DNA of 64,000 nt, from positions 1-64,000 of the forward strand of contig NZ_BOOC01000040.1 of the NCBI RefSeq assembly GCF_016863035.1. The letters are read 5' to 3'. The notes under the pieces were generated by a model. It did no database searches. It was not told where the DNA came from and saw only the letters and a program-made list of their open reading frames with translations. Below are positions 25,086-33,742 of this stretch, in pieces (positions within the stretch are counted from its first letter, which is position 1; the number at the start of each line of letters is the position of its first letter). This DNA is from Microbispora corallina. GTDB lineage: Bacteria; Actinomycetota; Actinomycetes; Streptosporangiales; Streptosporangiaceae. The translations under genes were made by a program, and so were the position numbers.

Positions 25086-25175
25086 CCGAGAAAGGGGGTA
25101 ACGATGCGATGATGTTGCCCCGGTCTTGTGGACACCTGAGTGCTTGGGACGATATGTCCCGGGAGGAGTTCACAA

Positions 25176-25472
25176 GTGCCGATGTCACGTCCGCCGTACC
25201 CGCCGGAGTTCCGGCGGCAGATGGTGGAGCTGGTCCGTGCCGGCCGGACGCCGGAGGAACTGGCCAAGGAGTTCGAGCCGACCGGGCAGTCCATTCGTAA
25301 CTGGGTGGTCCAGGCTGAGCGCGATGAGGGCCGGCGCGAGGACGGTCTGACCAGCGCGGAGAAGCAGGAGCTGGCCCGGCTGCGGCGGGAGGTCCGTCAG
25401 CTGCGGGAAGAGCGGGAGATCCTCAAGAGGGCCGCGGTTTTCTTCGCTCGGGAGACGGATCGGCCGAGATGA
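25176..25472 (+). CDS. IS3-family transposase OrfA
   Basis: About 98 residues, with a helix-turn-helix (PPEFRRQMVELVRAGRTPEEL, SIRNWVVQAE) and a leucine-zipper-like coiled coil (ELARLRREVRQLREEREILKRA). This is the classic OrfA that binds the terminal repeats. GTG 25176 sits 8 bp after GGGAGGAG; ATG 25182 is an alternative. It overlaps orfB by 4 bp (ATGA), where IS3 elements make an OrfAB fusion by frameshifting. Confidence 0.85.
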   Translation: MPMSRPPYPPEFRRQMVELVRAGRTPEELAKEFEPTGQSIRNWVVQAERDEGRREDGLTSAEKQELARLRREVRQLREEREILKRAAVFFARETDRPR

Positions 25473-26356
25473 AGTACCGGCTGATCGACGCGGAGAAGAC
25501 ACGCTACGGCGTCTCCTTGCTGGCCCGGGTGCTGGGTGTGTCGCGCCAGGGCTACTACGTCTGGAAGAACCGCGGCCCCTCCGCGCGGGCCAGGCAGGAC
25601 GAGGCCTTGACGGACACGATCACGAAGATCCACACCCGATCGCGGGGAACCTATGGTTCTCCGCGTGTGCATGCCGAGCTGCGCCATGAGTTCGGAGTGC
25701 GTATCGGGCGCAAGCGGGTGGCCCGGCTGATGCGCGCCGCCCGGCTTGAGGGGGTGCATCGGCGCCGCCGGCGCGGGCTGACCCGCCGTGACCCCGCGGC
25801 GAGTCCGGCTGAGGATCTGGTGAAGCGGGACTTTACCGCGGCGGCGCCGAACCGGACCTGGACGGCCGACATCACCTACGTGCCGACCGGCGAGGGGTGG
25901 CTGTATCTGGCCGTCGTGCTGGATGTGTTCTCCCGGCGGATCGTCGGGTGGGCGATGGCCGATCACATGCGCACCGAGTTGGTCATCGACGCCCCGGAGA
26001 TGGCGATCTGGAACCGTCGGCCCGCTCCCGGGCTGATCCATCATAGCGATCAAGGAAGTCAATACACGTCGCTGTCGTTCAGCCAGCGATGCAGGTCAGC
26101 GAGCATTCGCACGTCGACCGGGACGGTCGCCGACTGCTTCGACAACGCCGTCACCGAGAGCTTCTTCGCGACGTTGGAGACCGAGTTGCTCGACCGGCAT
26201 CACTTCGCCACCCGCGCCCACGCCAAGGCCGCCTGCTTCGACTTCATCGAAGGGTTCTACAACCCCCGCCGCCGCCATTCGACCCTGGGCATGCTCAGCC
26301 CTGCCGAGTACGAACGCCGGCACGACGCCGAACAAGACCGTTACGCTGCCGCATAG
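25469..26356 (+). CDS. IS3-family transposase OrfB (DDE)
   Basis: A 295-residue integrase-core transposase. An HTH_21 region (KIHTRSRGTYGSPRVHAELR) is followed by the DDE triad: D in TADITYV, D in HSDQGSQY and E in DNAVTESFF, with the usual 35-residue spacing between the last two. No stop or frameshift is seen, so the IS may still be active. Confidence 0.9.
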   Translation: MKYRLIDAEKTRYGVSLLARVLGVSRQGYYVWKNRGPSARARQDEALTDTITKIHTRSRGTYGSPRVHAELRHEFGVRIGRKRVARLMRAARLEGVHRRRRRGLTRRDPAASPAEDLVKRDFTAAAPNRTWTADITYVPTGEGWLYLAVVLDVFSRRIVGWAMADHMRTELVIDAPEMAIWNRRPAPGLIHHSDQGSQYTSLSFSQRCRSASIRTSTGTVADCFDNAVTESFFATLETELLDRHHFATRAHAKAACFDFIEGFYNPRRRHSTLGMLSPAEYERRHDAEQDRYAAA

Positions 26357-26396
26357 CCGCAAACCCCGACCTGTCCACACAACCGGGGCAACTTCA

Positions 26397-27746
26397 GTCA
26401 AGCTCTGGGAAGTCCGGCGGAATCAGTCCAGCAAGACTGCCCCCTACGAGGTTCGCTGGAAGGTCGGCGGCCGCCAGAAGTCGAAAACGCTGAGGACGAA
26501 GGCCCTGGCCGAAAGCTTCCTGTCCGACCTCCGGCAGGCGGCCAAGCGAGGTGAGGCGTTCGATACGGAGACCGGGCTACCCGCGTCCATGTCGAAGGCG
26601 AAGAACGCCATCACCTGGCTCACTCTCGTCTTGGCCTACATCGACATGAAGTGGCCTCACGCTGCGGCGAAGACGCGCGACAGTCTTACCGACGCTCTCG
26701 CCACGGTGACCCCGGCACTCGTCGACGAAAACACACCCGGTAAGCCGGACGAGCTGGTCCTCAGGGAAGCACTACGCCAATACGTCCTTCCTCCGGCATC
26801 TCGGCAACAGCCTCGTCCGGTTGGCATCGCAGCTGCCGTGACGTGGCTTGAGCGTCACTCACTTTCTGTAGCCGACCTAGCCAAGGTTCGGAACGTACGA
26901 CTCGGCCTGGACGCGCTGACGACTCGGCTCGACGGCGGGGCGGCTGCGGCCACGACGATCGCCCGGAAGCGCTCGGTCTTCTACAACGTCTTGCAGTACG
27001 CCGTAGACCTCGAAGAGCTGCCCTCCAACCCGATCGACAAGGTGAAGGCGTGGAAGCCGCCCAAAGTCCGCGAGGTTGTGGACCGGCGGGTCGTAGTGAA
27101 CCCGGCCCAGGCACGGGAGCTGCTCGCCGCGGTGACCTATGCAGGCCGCCTCGACCGTGGCCGGCACCTCAGTGCCTTCTTCGCCTGCCTCTACTTCGGT
27201 GGCCTCCGGCCCGCTGAAGCGCTCGGCCTCCGTATCCAGGACTGCCACCTTCCCGAGTCTGGATGGGGCCGCCTGGTCCTCTCGAAGTCCAAGCCCCAGG
27301 CGAACAAGCGATGGACGGACAGCGGAGAGGCGCACGACGATCGCGGCCTGAAGCACCGTGCACAGGACGAGGGCCGTCCCGTGCCGATCCCCCCGGAATT
27401 GGTGACCATCCTCCGAGAGCACATCGACGAGTTCGGCGTCCACGATGACGGGCGCCTCTTCCGAACGTCCCGAGGCGGTGTGATCTCCATCGGGACCTAC
27501 TGTGAGGCGTGGCAGAAGGCCCGGACTCTGGCGCTGATCCCGGAACAGGTCGCATCGCCGTTGGCGGCTCGCCCGTACGACCTGCGCCACGCTGCGGTTT
27601 CGCTCTGGCTCAATGCCGGCGTGGCCGCTCCGGAGGTCGCCGTACGCGCGGGGCACGGGGTAGATGTGCTGCTCAGGGTCTATGCCAAGTGCATAGACGG
27701 CGGTGCAGAGATCGCAAACACAAGGATCGGTGAGGCACTGGGGTAG
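26397..27746 (+). CDS. int: AICE tyrosine integrase, start removed by IS3
   Basis: The open frame continues from the IS edge for 449 codons. The arm-binding N-terminus is present from KLWEVRRNQSS...YEVRWKVGGRQKSKTL, then the core-binding domain and the catalytic domain (GGLRPAEAL with the first R; DLRHAAVSLWL; AGHG; final nucleophile in VYAKC). Homologous AICE integrases begin only a few residues before KLWEV, so the IS removed the start codon and promoter. The first in-frame start is now ATG 26589, which would lose 64 residues including the arm-binding domain. It recombined at the tRNA-Ser 3' end; present activity is doubtful. Confidence 0.85.
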   Translation, partial: VKLWEVRRNQSSKTAPYEVRWKVGGRQKSKTLRTKALAESFLSDLRQAAKRGEAFDTETGLPASMSKAKNAITWLTLVLAYIDMKWPHAAAKTRDSLTDALATVTPALVDENTPGKPDELVLREALRQYVLPPASRQQPRPVGIAAAVTWLERHSLSVADLAKVRNVRLGLDALTTRLDGGAAAATTIARKRSVFYNVLQYAVDLEELPSNPIDKVKAWKPPKVREVVDRRVVVNPAQARELLAAVTYAGRLDRGRHLSAFFACLYFGGLRPAEALGLRIQDCHLPESGWGRLVLSKSKPQANKRWTDSGEAHDDRGLKHRAQDEGRPVPIPPELVTILREHIDEFGVHDDGRLFRTSRGGVISIGTYCEAWQKARTLALIPEQVASPLAARPYDLRHAAVSLWLNAGVAAPEVAVRAGHGVDVLLRVYAKCIDGGAEIANTRIGEALG

Positions 27747-27849
27747 AGCCAGGGGGGCGACATCCTCTCCGCGCGAGTTGTTCCACGCGGCACCGCATCC
27801 AGGCCGAGCATCAGCCCCGTTCTGACGGTAAGCAGCCTTTCAGCGCTGT

Positions 27850-27944
27850 CACCACATGCGATGCACGACCGTCGCTTGACACCACATACGGTGACGGTAT
27901 GCTAGAGTGAGTACGAGGAGTAACGTTAGGCGCCGTATATGGTG
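27850..27944 (+). promoter_or_regulatory. hicAB promoter with three operator-like repeats
   Basis: TTGACA (27876-27881) and TATGCT (27898-27903), 16 bp apart, precede the toxin gene. Three related 14-mers surround them: CACCACATGCGATG (27850-27863), CACCACATACGGTG (27880-27893, overlapping the -35 box) and, on the other strand, CACCATATACGGCG (27931-27944). This fits autorepression by a ribbon-helix-helix antitoxin. Confidence 0.5.
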
Positions 27945-27986
27945 CCGCATCACACTAGTTGGTAAGTTTGTGATTAAGAGGCGTGG

Positions 27987-28262
27987 ATGTGCCCAGAATG
28001 CGCTGAAGCGCGCCGCCGACTGCTCTACATCCGTCGCAATCGGCGCGCTAACAGTCCAGACGATCTCGCCGATGCGTGCCGAGCGTGCGGATATGAGATC
28101 GATAAGAATCGAGGAAAGGGATCGCATTGGTGCGCGCTTAGGCCCGGCCAACGTCCAATAACTATTCCTACCGGTCGCAATCCGGTAGGGCCACGATTAA
28201 CGACACAAATTTTGACGATCTTGGAGGAAGTGCTCGACCTTGGCTGCCCACATCGGGACTAG
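27987..28262 (+). CDS. hicA: HicA-like mRNA interferase toxin
   Basis: A 91-residue protein. Residues about 28-83 (LADACRACGYEIDKNRGKGSHWC, then ITIPTGRNPVGPRLTTQILTIL) match the small dsRBD-like HicA fold with the catalytic histidine in GSHW. HicA toxins cleave mRNA until bound by HicB. The first 27 residues, with CPEC and an Arg-rich helix, are extra. It overlaps the HicB-like gene by 23 bp, so toxin and antitoxin are coupled. The pair lies between the integrase and the right attachment site and could stabilise the island. Confidence 0.75.
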   Translation: MCPECAEARRRLLYIRRNRRANSPDDLADACRACGYEIDKNRGKGSHWCALRPGQRPITIPTGRNPVGPRLTTQILTILEEVLDLGCPHRD

Positions 28263-29370
28263 GTCCCTCTCACTTGACGAGCTTTGCTCGCTTCCATGGA
28301 CCCGTGAGATCGTCCCCGACGGGGACGGCTTCTTCGGCCGTATTCAGGAATTGGAGGGATGCATCAGTGAAGGCTCGACGGCAGAAGAGGTTCTAGAAAA
28401 CCTTCAAGATGCACTTCGATGCTGGCTCGAGGTAGCCATCGAACAAGGAACTCCGATTCCAGTACCAAGGTCCGACCTTGAGGACTTCAGCGGACGCTTC
28501 TCTGTCCGTGTGCCTCGTACACTTCATCGTGCATTGGCTACTCGGGCCGAGCGCGAAGGTGTTTCTTTGAACCAGCTCATCACATTGCTGCTCGGCACCT
28601 CTACAGCCAAGGCCGATGACGGTCTTAGCAATACACGCTCCCACGAAGACATGCCCGTTACAGATGTCCACGAAGAAATCGCTGCCGACGCGGTGCGGGA
28701 AGACTCGCAAGGAATCGGTGCACTTAAAGGAATCGCAACCTGGCTTCGTAACCGTGGAGATATCAACCTTGCCAGCGTCCTGTACGCGCTCGCCGGCGAT
28801 CGAGCCGCCGCACTCACCGGTGATCAGCATGCCGCAGCCTCCGATTTCGGCATGGCAGGCGCGCTGGCTCGTCGCCACCGTCGCATGCGTCTTGCTGAGG
28901 CGCTTTGGCGTGAAAGCATCTCGCGTGACCCCACAAACATTCGCTCAAGGTCAGCACTCGGACAACTCCTTCAACGCCAGGGGCGCTTTACGGAATCGAT
29001 CGAGCTTCTAGAGTCTGTTGCAGACGTCGACAACTACGCTCAGCTTTCTCTAGGCTGGAGCCTGCTGCACCAAGGCCTGGCTACTGAGAATGACGAAAGC
29101 ACAGACAAGGGGTTGGCGCATTTTGTAACTGCAATGCGCCGCTGGTGCGCCTATGCAAATCGAGCACAGCTCTCACCCTGGCTTCGACAGCTCGCACGGC
29201 TCAACGCAATGGGTCCACGATTCTCCAACGAGGTTGATCACCTGCTCTCGTTCGCGAATTCCAATGCTAATTGGGGGAAGGTAGTCCGGGGCAACTTGGA
29301 TGCCGTAAGCCTTGGAGACGAGGCGAGTGAGGACGCGTACGAACAGGAAGCTTTGCAGGGCATAACTTGA
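28240..29370 (+). CDS. hicB: HicB-like antitoxin with C-terminal TPR-like extension
   Basis: A 376-residue protein from TTG 28240 (GGAGGAAG 10 bp upstream). Residues 1-75 form a HicB-type partial RNase H fold (TREIVPDGDGFFGRIQELEGC...). Residues 85-125 form a ribbon-helix-helix (FSVRVPRTLHRALATRAEREG). Residues about 160-365 are helical repeats resembling TPRs (LASVLYALAGDRAAA, LAEALWRESISRDPTN, RSALGQLLQRQGRFTESI). Ordinary HicB proteins end at about 130-150 residues, so the extension is unusual and could sense a ligand or phage protein. It should neutralise the overlapping HicA and repress the operon. Confidence 0.72.
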   Translation: MAAHIGTRSLSLDELCSLPWTREIVPDGDGFFGRIQELEGCISEGSTAEEVLENLQDALRCWLEVAIEQGTPIPVPRSDLEDFSGRFSVRVPRTLHRALATRAEREGVSLNQLITLLLGTSTAKADDGLSNTRSHEDMPVTDVHEEIAADAVREDSQGIGALKGIATWLRNRGDINLASVLYALAGDRAAALTGDQHAAASDFGMAGALARRHRRMRLAEALWRESISRDPTNIRSRSALGQLLQRQGRFTESIELLESVADVDNYAQLSLGWSLLHQGLATENDESTDKGLAHFVTAMRRWCAYANRAQLSPWLRQLARLNAMGPRFSNEVDHLLSFANSNANWGKVVRGNLDAVSLGDEASEDAYEQEALQGIT

Positions 29371-29793
29371 AGCTTTCAGCACGGCAGCGGCGCTTGATCA
29401 ATCTCTGGGCGGCACTATTTCCCAATCGTCTCGGCAAAGGTGATCAGCACCGCCCGCGTGAGGTGGCGTAGGCCACAAAGACGCCGATCTCGCAGATGGT
29501 GTTTTTGCCTGGCGGTGCCGGTGTACTGCCGCCGCACCATACAGAGGAACGTCGTCCTCTCGAGTCGGTGTCGTCACCGACCAGCACCACGTTCAGCGTG
29601 TGCTTTCTGGCGCACGTCGCCGGTGTCCAGCGGTCCTGTGACGCGTTATGGATCGCAGCGTCGTCCATCCCGCGAATATCCCGCGGGCAGCGGCCGAGAG
29701 CTGCTCTTGGTGGCTTACGGCTGCGCACGGCTGGAACGATCAACGGCGTCTGGACCGAGCGAATTCGCTGGTCGGACGCCGTTTTGGCTGGTT
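29371..29793. other. Non-coding stretch before the right attachment site
   Basis: About 420 bp follow the HicB-like stop. The open frames on either strand have no protein-like features. In intact elements attP would adjoin int; here this stretch and hicAB intervene. Confidence 0.4.
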
Positions 29794-29854
29794 GAGCGGA
29801 GAGCGTGGGATTCGAACCCACGAGACCGGTCACCCGGCCTAGCGGTTTTCAAGA
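29794..29854 (-). repeat. Right attachment site within tRNA-Ser
   Basis: Sixty-one bases identical to 1-61. They run from 3 bp beyond the tRNA discriminator, through the acceptor, T and variable arms, to the anticodon loop. The recombination point lies somewhere in this repeat. The chromosome-side 5' half of the tRNA gene completes a functional gene. Confidence 0.9.
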
Positions 29855-29885
29855 CCGCCGCCATCGTCCACTAGGCGAGCTCTCC
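29797..29885 (-). tRNA. tRNA-Ser(UGA)
   Basis: Minus-strand GGAGAGC (29879-29885) pairs with GCTCTCC (29798-29804), with discriminator G at 29797. The anticodon loop CTTGAAA gives UGA, and the long variable arm is typical of serine tRNA. No CCA is encoded. The gene is intact and serves as the insertion site of the AICE. Confidence 0.93.
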
Positions 29886-29973
29886 CGGACGCCTCGTCGG
29901 CGCCACGTGCAGCTTAGTCTCTCACCGCCCCGGGCGTACCCGGGACGGTGATCGAACGCGCTGCGGAACGGGG

Positions 29974-32598
29974 CTACAGGTGATCGGGGATCTCCGAGAA
30001 GCGGCGCTCCGTCAGGGCCTGGGGGCCGGCGAAGGCGTCGCCGACGGAGGCGGCCAGGCGGAGGTACGCGTCCCGGGTGGCCTCCTGGAGCCGGTCGAGG
30101 TCGATCTCCGCGCCCTCCTCCAGGTGGGGGTCGTACGGCACGCGGACGACGGCGCGGCAGCGGGCGGCGAAGTGGGCCTCCAGCCTGTCGAGGTCCACGG
30201 TCGACTTCGACCGCGGCCGGACACTGCACAGCACGACCGTGGCGGCGCGGACGAGGTCGCCGTAGTGGTGGGCCTCCAGCCAGTCGAGGGTCGCCGAAGC
30301 GGCCCGGGCGCCGTCCACGGACGGTGAGCTGACCAGCACGATCTGGTCGGCCATGCCCAGAACGCCCGACATGGCCGAGTGCAGCAGACCGGTGCCGCAG
30401 TCGGTGATGCAGATGGAGTAGAAGTTCTCCAGCACCTGGGCCACCGCGTGATAGTCCTTGGCGCTGAACGCCTCCGACACCGACGGGTCGCGGTCGGAGG
30501 CCAGGATCTCCAGGCGGGACGGCGCCTGGGAGGTGAAGGCCCGGATGTCGACGTACCGCTTGATCTGCCCGCGCTCGTTCAGCAGGTCGCGGACGGTCGC
30601 GGAGGTCTCCAGCTCGACCTTGTCGGAGAGCGTTCCACGGTCGGGGTTGGCGTCGACGGCGATGACGCGGTCGCCGCGGACCTGGGCGAGCGTCGCGCCG
30701 AGGCCGACCGTGGTGGTGGTCTTGCCGACGCCGCCCTTCAGGCTCAGGACGGCCACACGGTGGTGCCCGCTGGCGACCGGCGTACGGGCGCGGTTGACCA
30801 GCTCACGACGGCGCCGCACCTCCGGCGGCTCACCCGGCTTGATCAGCCCGGCGGAGGCCTTGTAGACGATCCGCCGCCAACCCGCGGCGGGAGCGTTCCT
30901 GCGGCCCTTCAGAAGGGTGACCGGGTCGAGGCTGTCGGCGTTCGGCTTGCCGCTCGTTGAACGCGAGGGCGCGCTGAACGCCGCGGCCGGCGGCGCCTGC
31001 CGCCTGCGCGGCTGGTACGGCTCCCGCTCGTCGGCGACTCCGCGGTCCCGCTCCGCCGCCGGTCCACGATCATGCTTGACGGCCGGCCCGTGGTCCCGGT
31101 CGACGACCGGGCCGCGATCGCTCGCGTCCCGACCACGATCCATGCCGCCGCTGTGATCGCTGCCCCGGTCGGTGTCGAACGGCCGGCGCTCGGCCTGTGG
31201 GGCGCCGACGCCGGCACCCTGGTCGTACGGCTTGCGCTCGTCGGCCGCCAGGTCCTCTCGCAGGGACCCGGCGAAGGCGTTCTCGCTCCGCGGAGCGACC
31301 GCGAACGGAGGCTCCACAGGCCCGAACGACGACTCCGCAGACCCGAACGACGTCTCCGCAGGTGCAAAAGACGTCTCCGCGAACGGCGTCTCGGCCGGCC
31401 CGAACGACTGCTCCGCAGACCCGAACGGCGTCTCGGCGGGCGTGAATGGCTCCGGCTTGTCGGCCGCAGGCGCGGACTCCCGCGGGTACGCGGGCTCCGC
31501 CCTGGCCGACTCCACGGGGACGGCCGGCTCCAGCCAGCCGCGCAGCGACCGCTCTTGCGAGGCCGCCTCGTCCGCGTCGCCGTAGGGGTTGGCGCGGGCG
31601 TCCCCGTCCCCGAACGCGCCGACGTTGTACGCGTCGGTGTCCCCCGGGGACTCGCCGAACGCGCCGCGCGACCGCTCACCCCCAGACGGGTCCGCGAACG
31701 GCGCCTTGCCCAGGGCCCCGGGCGGCGAGGTGGGGTAGTCGTCCTCCTCGGGCTCGTCCGCCCTCCGGGACTCCTCGGCCCTCTCCTCGGCCGTGCCCGC
31801 GGCCTCTGTGGCCTCCGCGCCCTCGAACGGCTCGCGCCGGGCGGCGTCGCCGTCGGACGGCTCCCGTCCGGACTCGTCGTCCGTCCCGGCGCCAGACGCG
31901 TTCGCGCCGCCTCGCGGATCGGACTCGCCGCCCCGCTCCGAGCCGCCCCGCTCAGGGCCGCCCCGCTCAGGGCCGCCCCGCTCAGGGCCGCCGCGCGACT
32001 CCAGGCCGCCGAGCGGCTCGCGCCCGCCGAAACCCGGCTCGTCGCGGAAGGCCTTCTCGCCGCCGAACGCGTCGCGGCGCGGGTCGCGATTGCCGAAAGC
32101 GGGCTCGTCGTGGAAAGCGGTCGTGGCGCCGAACGGATCCGGCGTGCCGTACACGGTCTCACCCCCGGCGGAATCCGGCTGACCGAAAGCGGTATCCCGG
32201 CCGAATCCCTTGTCGGAGCCGAAGCCGTACGGGGAGTCCTGGCCGCCGCCGAACGCCGTCTCCCGGGACGGGCCGTAGCCGGCGTCCGCGAGGCGTCCGC
32301 GCCCCTCGGAGGTGTCCGTGTCGCCCTCCGCCACGGGGGAGCCGTACACCGACTCGACCGCGCCGCGGAACAGGCCGCCGGACGCCGGCTCGGACGGTAC
32401 GAGGCTCCAGGGGTCCTTCGGATACGGCGAGGCGATCTCGGGCTCGGCGGGCGCGGGAGGGGGCGGAGGGGATGCCAAAGAGGCGGACGTCACCGCGCTG
32501 ACCGCGATCTCCACCTCGTCGGGCATCTCCTTGATCGCGTCGAGCCACGCGAGCTGATCCTCGAGAGAATGGGGATCCTCACGATCATGTCTCGCCAC
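29974..32598 (-). CDS. EspI/SCO5717-like ParA-family ATPase with long disordered N-terminus
   Basis: An 874-residue protein. The last 290 residues are a ParA/MinD ATPase: GWRRIVYKASAGLIKPGE, then KGGVGKTTTT (deviant Walker A, near residue 620), VDANPD and SSPSVDGARAASATLDW. This matches EspI of ESX systems and SCO5717-type proteins. The first 560 residues are low complexity, rich in Pro, Gly, Ser, Glu and Arg, with short repeats (RGGPE units; ETxFGxAE units). Such tails often mediate localisation. No type VII secretion genes are visible nearby. It starts at ATG 32598. Its role in segregation or secretion is unknown. Confidence 0.82.
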   Translation of the reverse strand: MARHDREDPHSLEDQLAWLDAIKEMPDEVEIAVSAVTSASLASPPPPPAPAEPEIASPYPKDPWSLVPSEPASGGLFRGAVESVYGSPVAEGDTDTSEGRGRLADAGYGPSRETAFGGGQDSPYGFGSDKGFGRDTAFGQPDSAGGETVYGTPDPFGATTAFHDEPAFGNRDPRRDAFGGEKAFRDEPGFGGREPLGGLESRGGPERGGPERGGPERGGSERGGESDPRGGANASGAGTDDESGREPSDGDAARREPFEGAEATEAAGTAEERAEESRRADEPEEDDYPTSPPGALGKAPFADPSGGERSRGAFGESPGDTDAYNVGAFGDGDARANPYGDADEAASQERSLRGWLEPAVPVESARAEPAYPRESAPAADKPEPFTPAETPFGSAEQSFGPAETPFAETSFAPAETSFGSAESSFGPVEPPFAVAPRSENAFAGSLREDLAADERKPYDQGAGVGAPQAERRPFDTDRGSDHSGGMDRGRDASDRGPVVDRDHGPAVKHDRGPAAERDRGVADEREPYQPRRRQAPPAAAFSAPSRSTSGKPNADSLDPVTLLKGRRNAPAAGWRRIVYKASAGLIKPGEPPEVRRRRELVNRARTPVASGHHRVAVLSLKGGVGKTTTTVGLGATLAQVRGDRVIAVDANPDRGTLSDKVELETSATVRDLLNERGQIKRYVDIRAFTSQAPSRLEILASDRDPSVSEAFSAKDYHAVAQVLENFYSICITDCGTGLLHSAMSGVLGMADQIVLVSSPSVDGARAASATLDWLEAHHYGDLVRAATVVLCSVRPRSKSTVDLDRLEAHFAARCRAVVRVPYDPHLEEGAEIDLDRLQEATRDAYLRLAASVGDAFAGPQALTERRFSEIPDHL

Positions 32599-32712
32599 CG
32601 TGTACCCCCTTGGGACGGGCTAATGGGGCAGCAAACACAATGCAGATTAGCGCCACGTAATACGGTGAATGCGGGCAACCGCCGAGTTCTCCGCCACGAT
32701 ACTTTAGGTCAC

Positions 32713-33675
32713 ATGCGTGCGATCGTGATTTCGGAACCGGGCGGACCTGGGGTTTTGGTCTGGCAGGAAGTCCCGGATCCCCGTCCCGCCAGGGGTGAGG
32801 TCGTCATCGATGTGGCCGCGTCGGCGGTCAACCGGGCGGACCTCCTCCAGCGGCAGGGCTTCTACCCGCCGCCTCCGGGGGCGTCCGAGATCCCCGGGCT
32901 GGAGTGCTCCGGCGTGATCAGCGAGATCGGGGAGAACGTCGAGGGCCTCCGCGTGGGCGACCAGGTGTGCGCCCTGCTGGCCGGCGGCGGGTACGCCGAG
33001 AAGGTCGCCGTACCGTGGCAGCAGGTGATGCCGGTGCCGGACGGCGTCCCGCTCGCCGAGGCGGCCGCGCTGCCGGAGGTCGCCTGCACGGTCTGGTCGA
33101 TGGTGTTCATGGCCGCCCGGCTCCGCAAGGGCGAGACCCTGCTCGTCCACGGCGGCGCGAGCGGCATCGGCACGATGGCGATCCAGTTGGCCAAGGCGTT
33201 CGGCTCCAGCGTGCTCGTGACGGCCGGGTCGGCGGAGAAGGTCCAGCGGTGCCTGGACCTCGGGGCCGACGAGGGCGTCAACTACCGCGAGGAGGACTTC
33301 GCGGAGCGGTTCAGGGGCCGGGCCGACGTGATCCTCGACATCATCGGCGCCAAGTACCTCGCCGGGAACCTCGACGCGCTCGCCATCGGCGGACGGCTGA
33401 CGGTGATCGGCATGCAGGGCGGCACCCGCGGCGAGCTTGACCTCGGCACGCTGATGGCCAAGCGGGGCACCGTCCACGGCGCCGGGCTGCGCACCCGCCC
33501 GGTCGACGACAAGGGCGTCATCTGCCGCGGCGTGACCGAGAACGTGTGGCCGCTGGTCGCCGCCGGGGCCGTCCGGCCGGTCGTGCACGCCACGGTGCCG
33601 ATGGAGGACGCCGCGCAGGCCCACCGCCTGCTCGAACAGGGCGAACACATCGGAAAGATCCTGCTGACGCGGTGA
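32713..33675 (+). CDS. NAD(P)H-quinone oxidoreductase (PIG3-type MDR)
   Basis: A 320-residue zinc-independent medium-chain reductase. The N-terminal GroES-like fold includes ASAVNRADLLQRQGFYPPPPGA, the PIG3-type substrate segment, and the Rossmann fold has GGASGIGTMAIQLA. It probably reduces quinones with NADPH. ATG 32713 was chosen because homology begins at once; the frame is open far upstream antisense to the EspI-like gene. It is divergent from that gene, and a strong hairpin (33684-33717) follows. Confidence 0.9.
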   Translation: MRAIVISEPGGPGVLVWQEVPDPRPARGEVVIDVAASAVNRADLLQRQGFYPPPPGASEIPGLECSGVISEIGENVEGLRVGDQVCALLAGGGYAEKVAVPWQQVMPVPDGVPLAEAAALPEVACTVWSMVFMAARLRKGETLLVHGGASGIGTMAIQLAKAFGSSVLVTAGSAEKVQRCLDLGADEGVNYREEDFAERFRGRADVILDIIGAKYLAGNLDALAIGGRLTVIGMQGGTRGELDLGTLMAKRGTVHGAGLRTRPVDDKGVICRGVTENVWPLVAAGAVRPVVHATVPMEDAAQAHRLLEQGEHIGKILLTR

Positions 33676-33683
33676 GCTAGGTT

Positions 33684-33717
33684 GGATCCGGTGAGCACGC
33701 GGTGACCCACCGGATCC
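33684..33717 (+). terminator. Hairpin between quinone reductase and bpa
   Basis: GGATCCGGTG (33684-33693) and CACCGGATCC (33708-33717) form a perfect 10-bp stem with a 14-nt loop, just after the oxidoreductase stop and 26 bp before the bpa start. No U-tract follows, so it may be an actinomycete-type terminator or a leader structure. Confidence 0.5.
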
Positions 33718-33742
33718 CGGAATCAGGAGTTGTCAACCATCC

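Larger units (their letters stand above)
25110..26396. mobile_element. IS3-family insertion sequence
   Basis: A 1.29-kb element with imperfect terminal inverted repeats: TGATGTTGCCCCGGT at 25110 and, at the right end on the minus strand, TGAAGTTGCCCCGGT ending at 26396. Both continue into TGTGGACA. It encodes overlapping OrfA and OrfB. The flanking triplets do not match (CGA and GTC), so no target duplication is visible, which suggests that adjacent DNA was deleted. Confidence 0.85.
1..29854. mobile_element. AICE-type integrative element carrying a defence island
   Basis: A 61-bp direct repeat (1-61 and 29794-29854) of the 3' part of a tRNA-Ser gene bounds the region. Inside are AICE hallmarks: a tyrosine integrase near one end, an FtsK-type dsDNA translocase, GntR regulators, a Pif-like Nudix gene and an HD-domain gene. 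The left 17 kb is cargo: restriction-modification, a DISARM-like pair and a retron. The cargo is visibly less GC-rich than the chromosome to the right. No RepSA/prim-pol replication initiator or Xis is seen, and the integrase has lost its start to an IS3 insertion, so autonomous excision is doubtful. The true left boundary may lie a few bases before the window. Confidence 0.88.

Noticed and set aside
29440..29874. Coding frames across the tRNA-Ser/attR region
   Set aside because: They run through the tRNA gene and show no protein features.
31072..32712. Long N-terminal extension of the quinone oxidoreductase
   Set aside because: The extension is antisense to the EspI-like gene and low complexity. 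Homology starts at ATG 32713.
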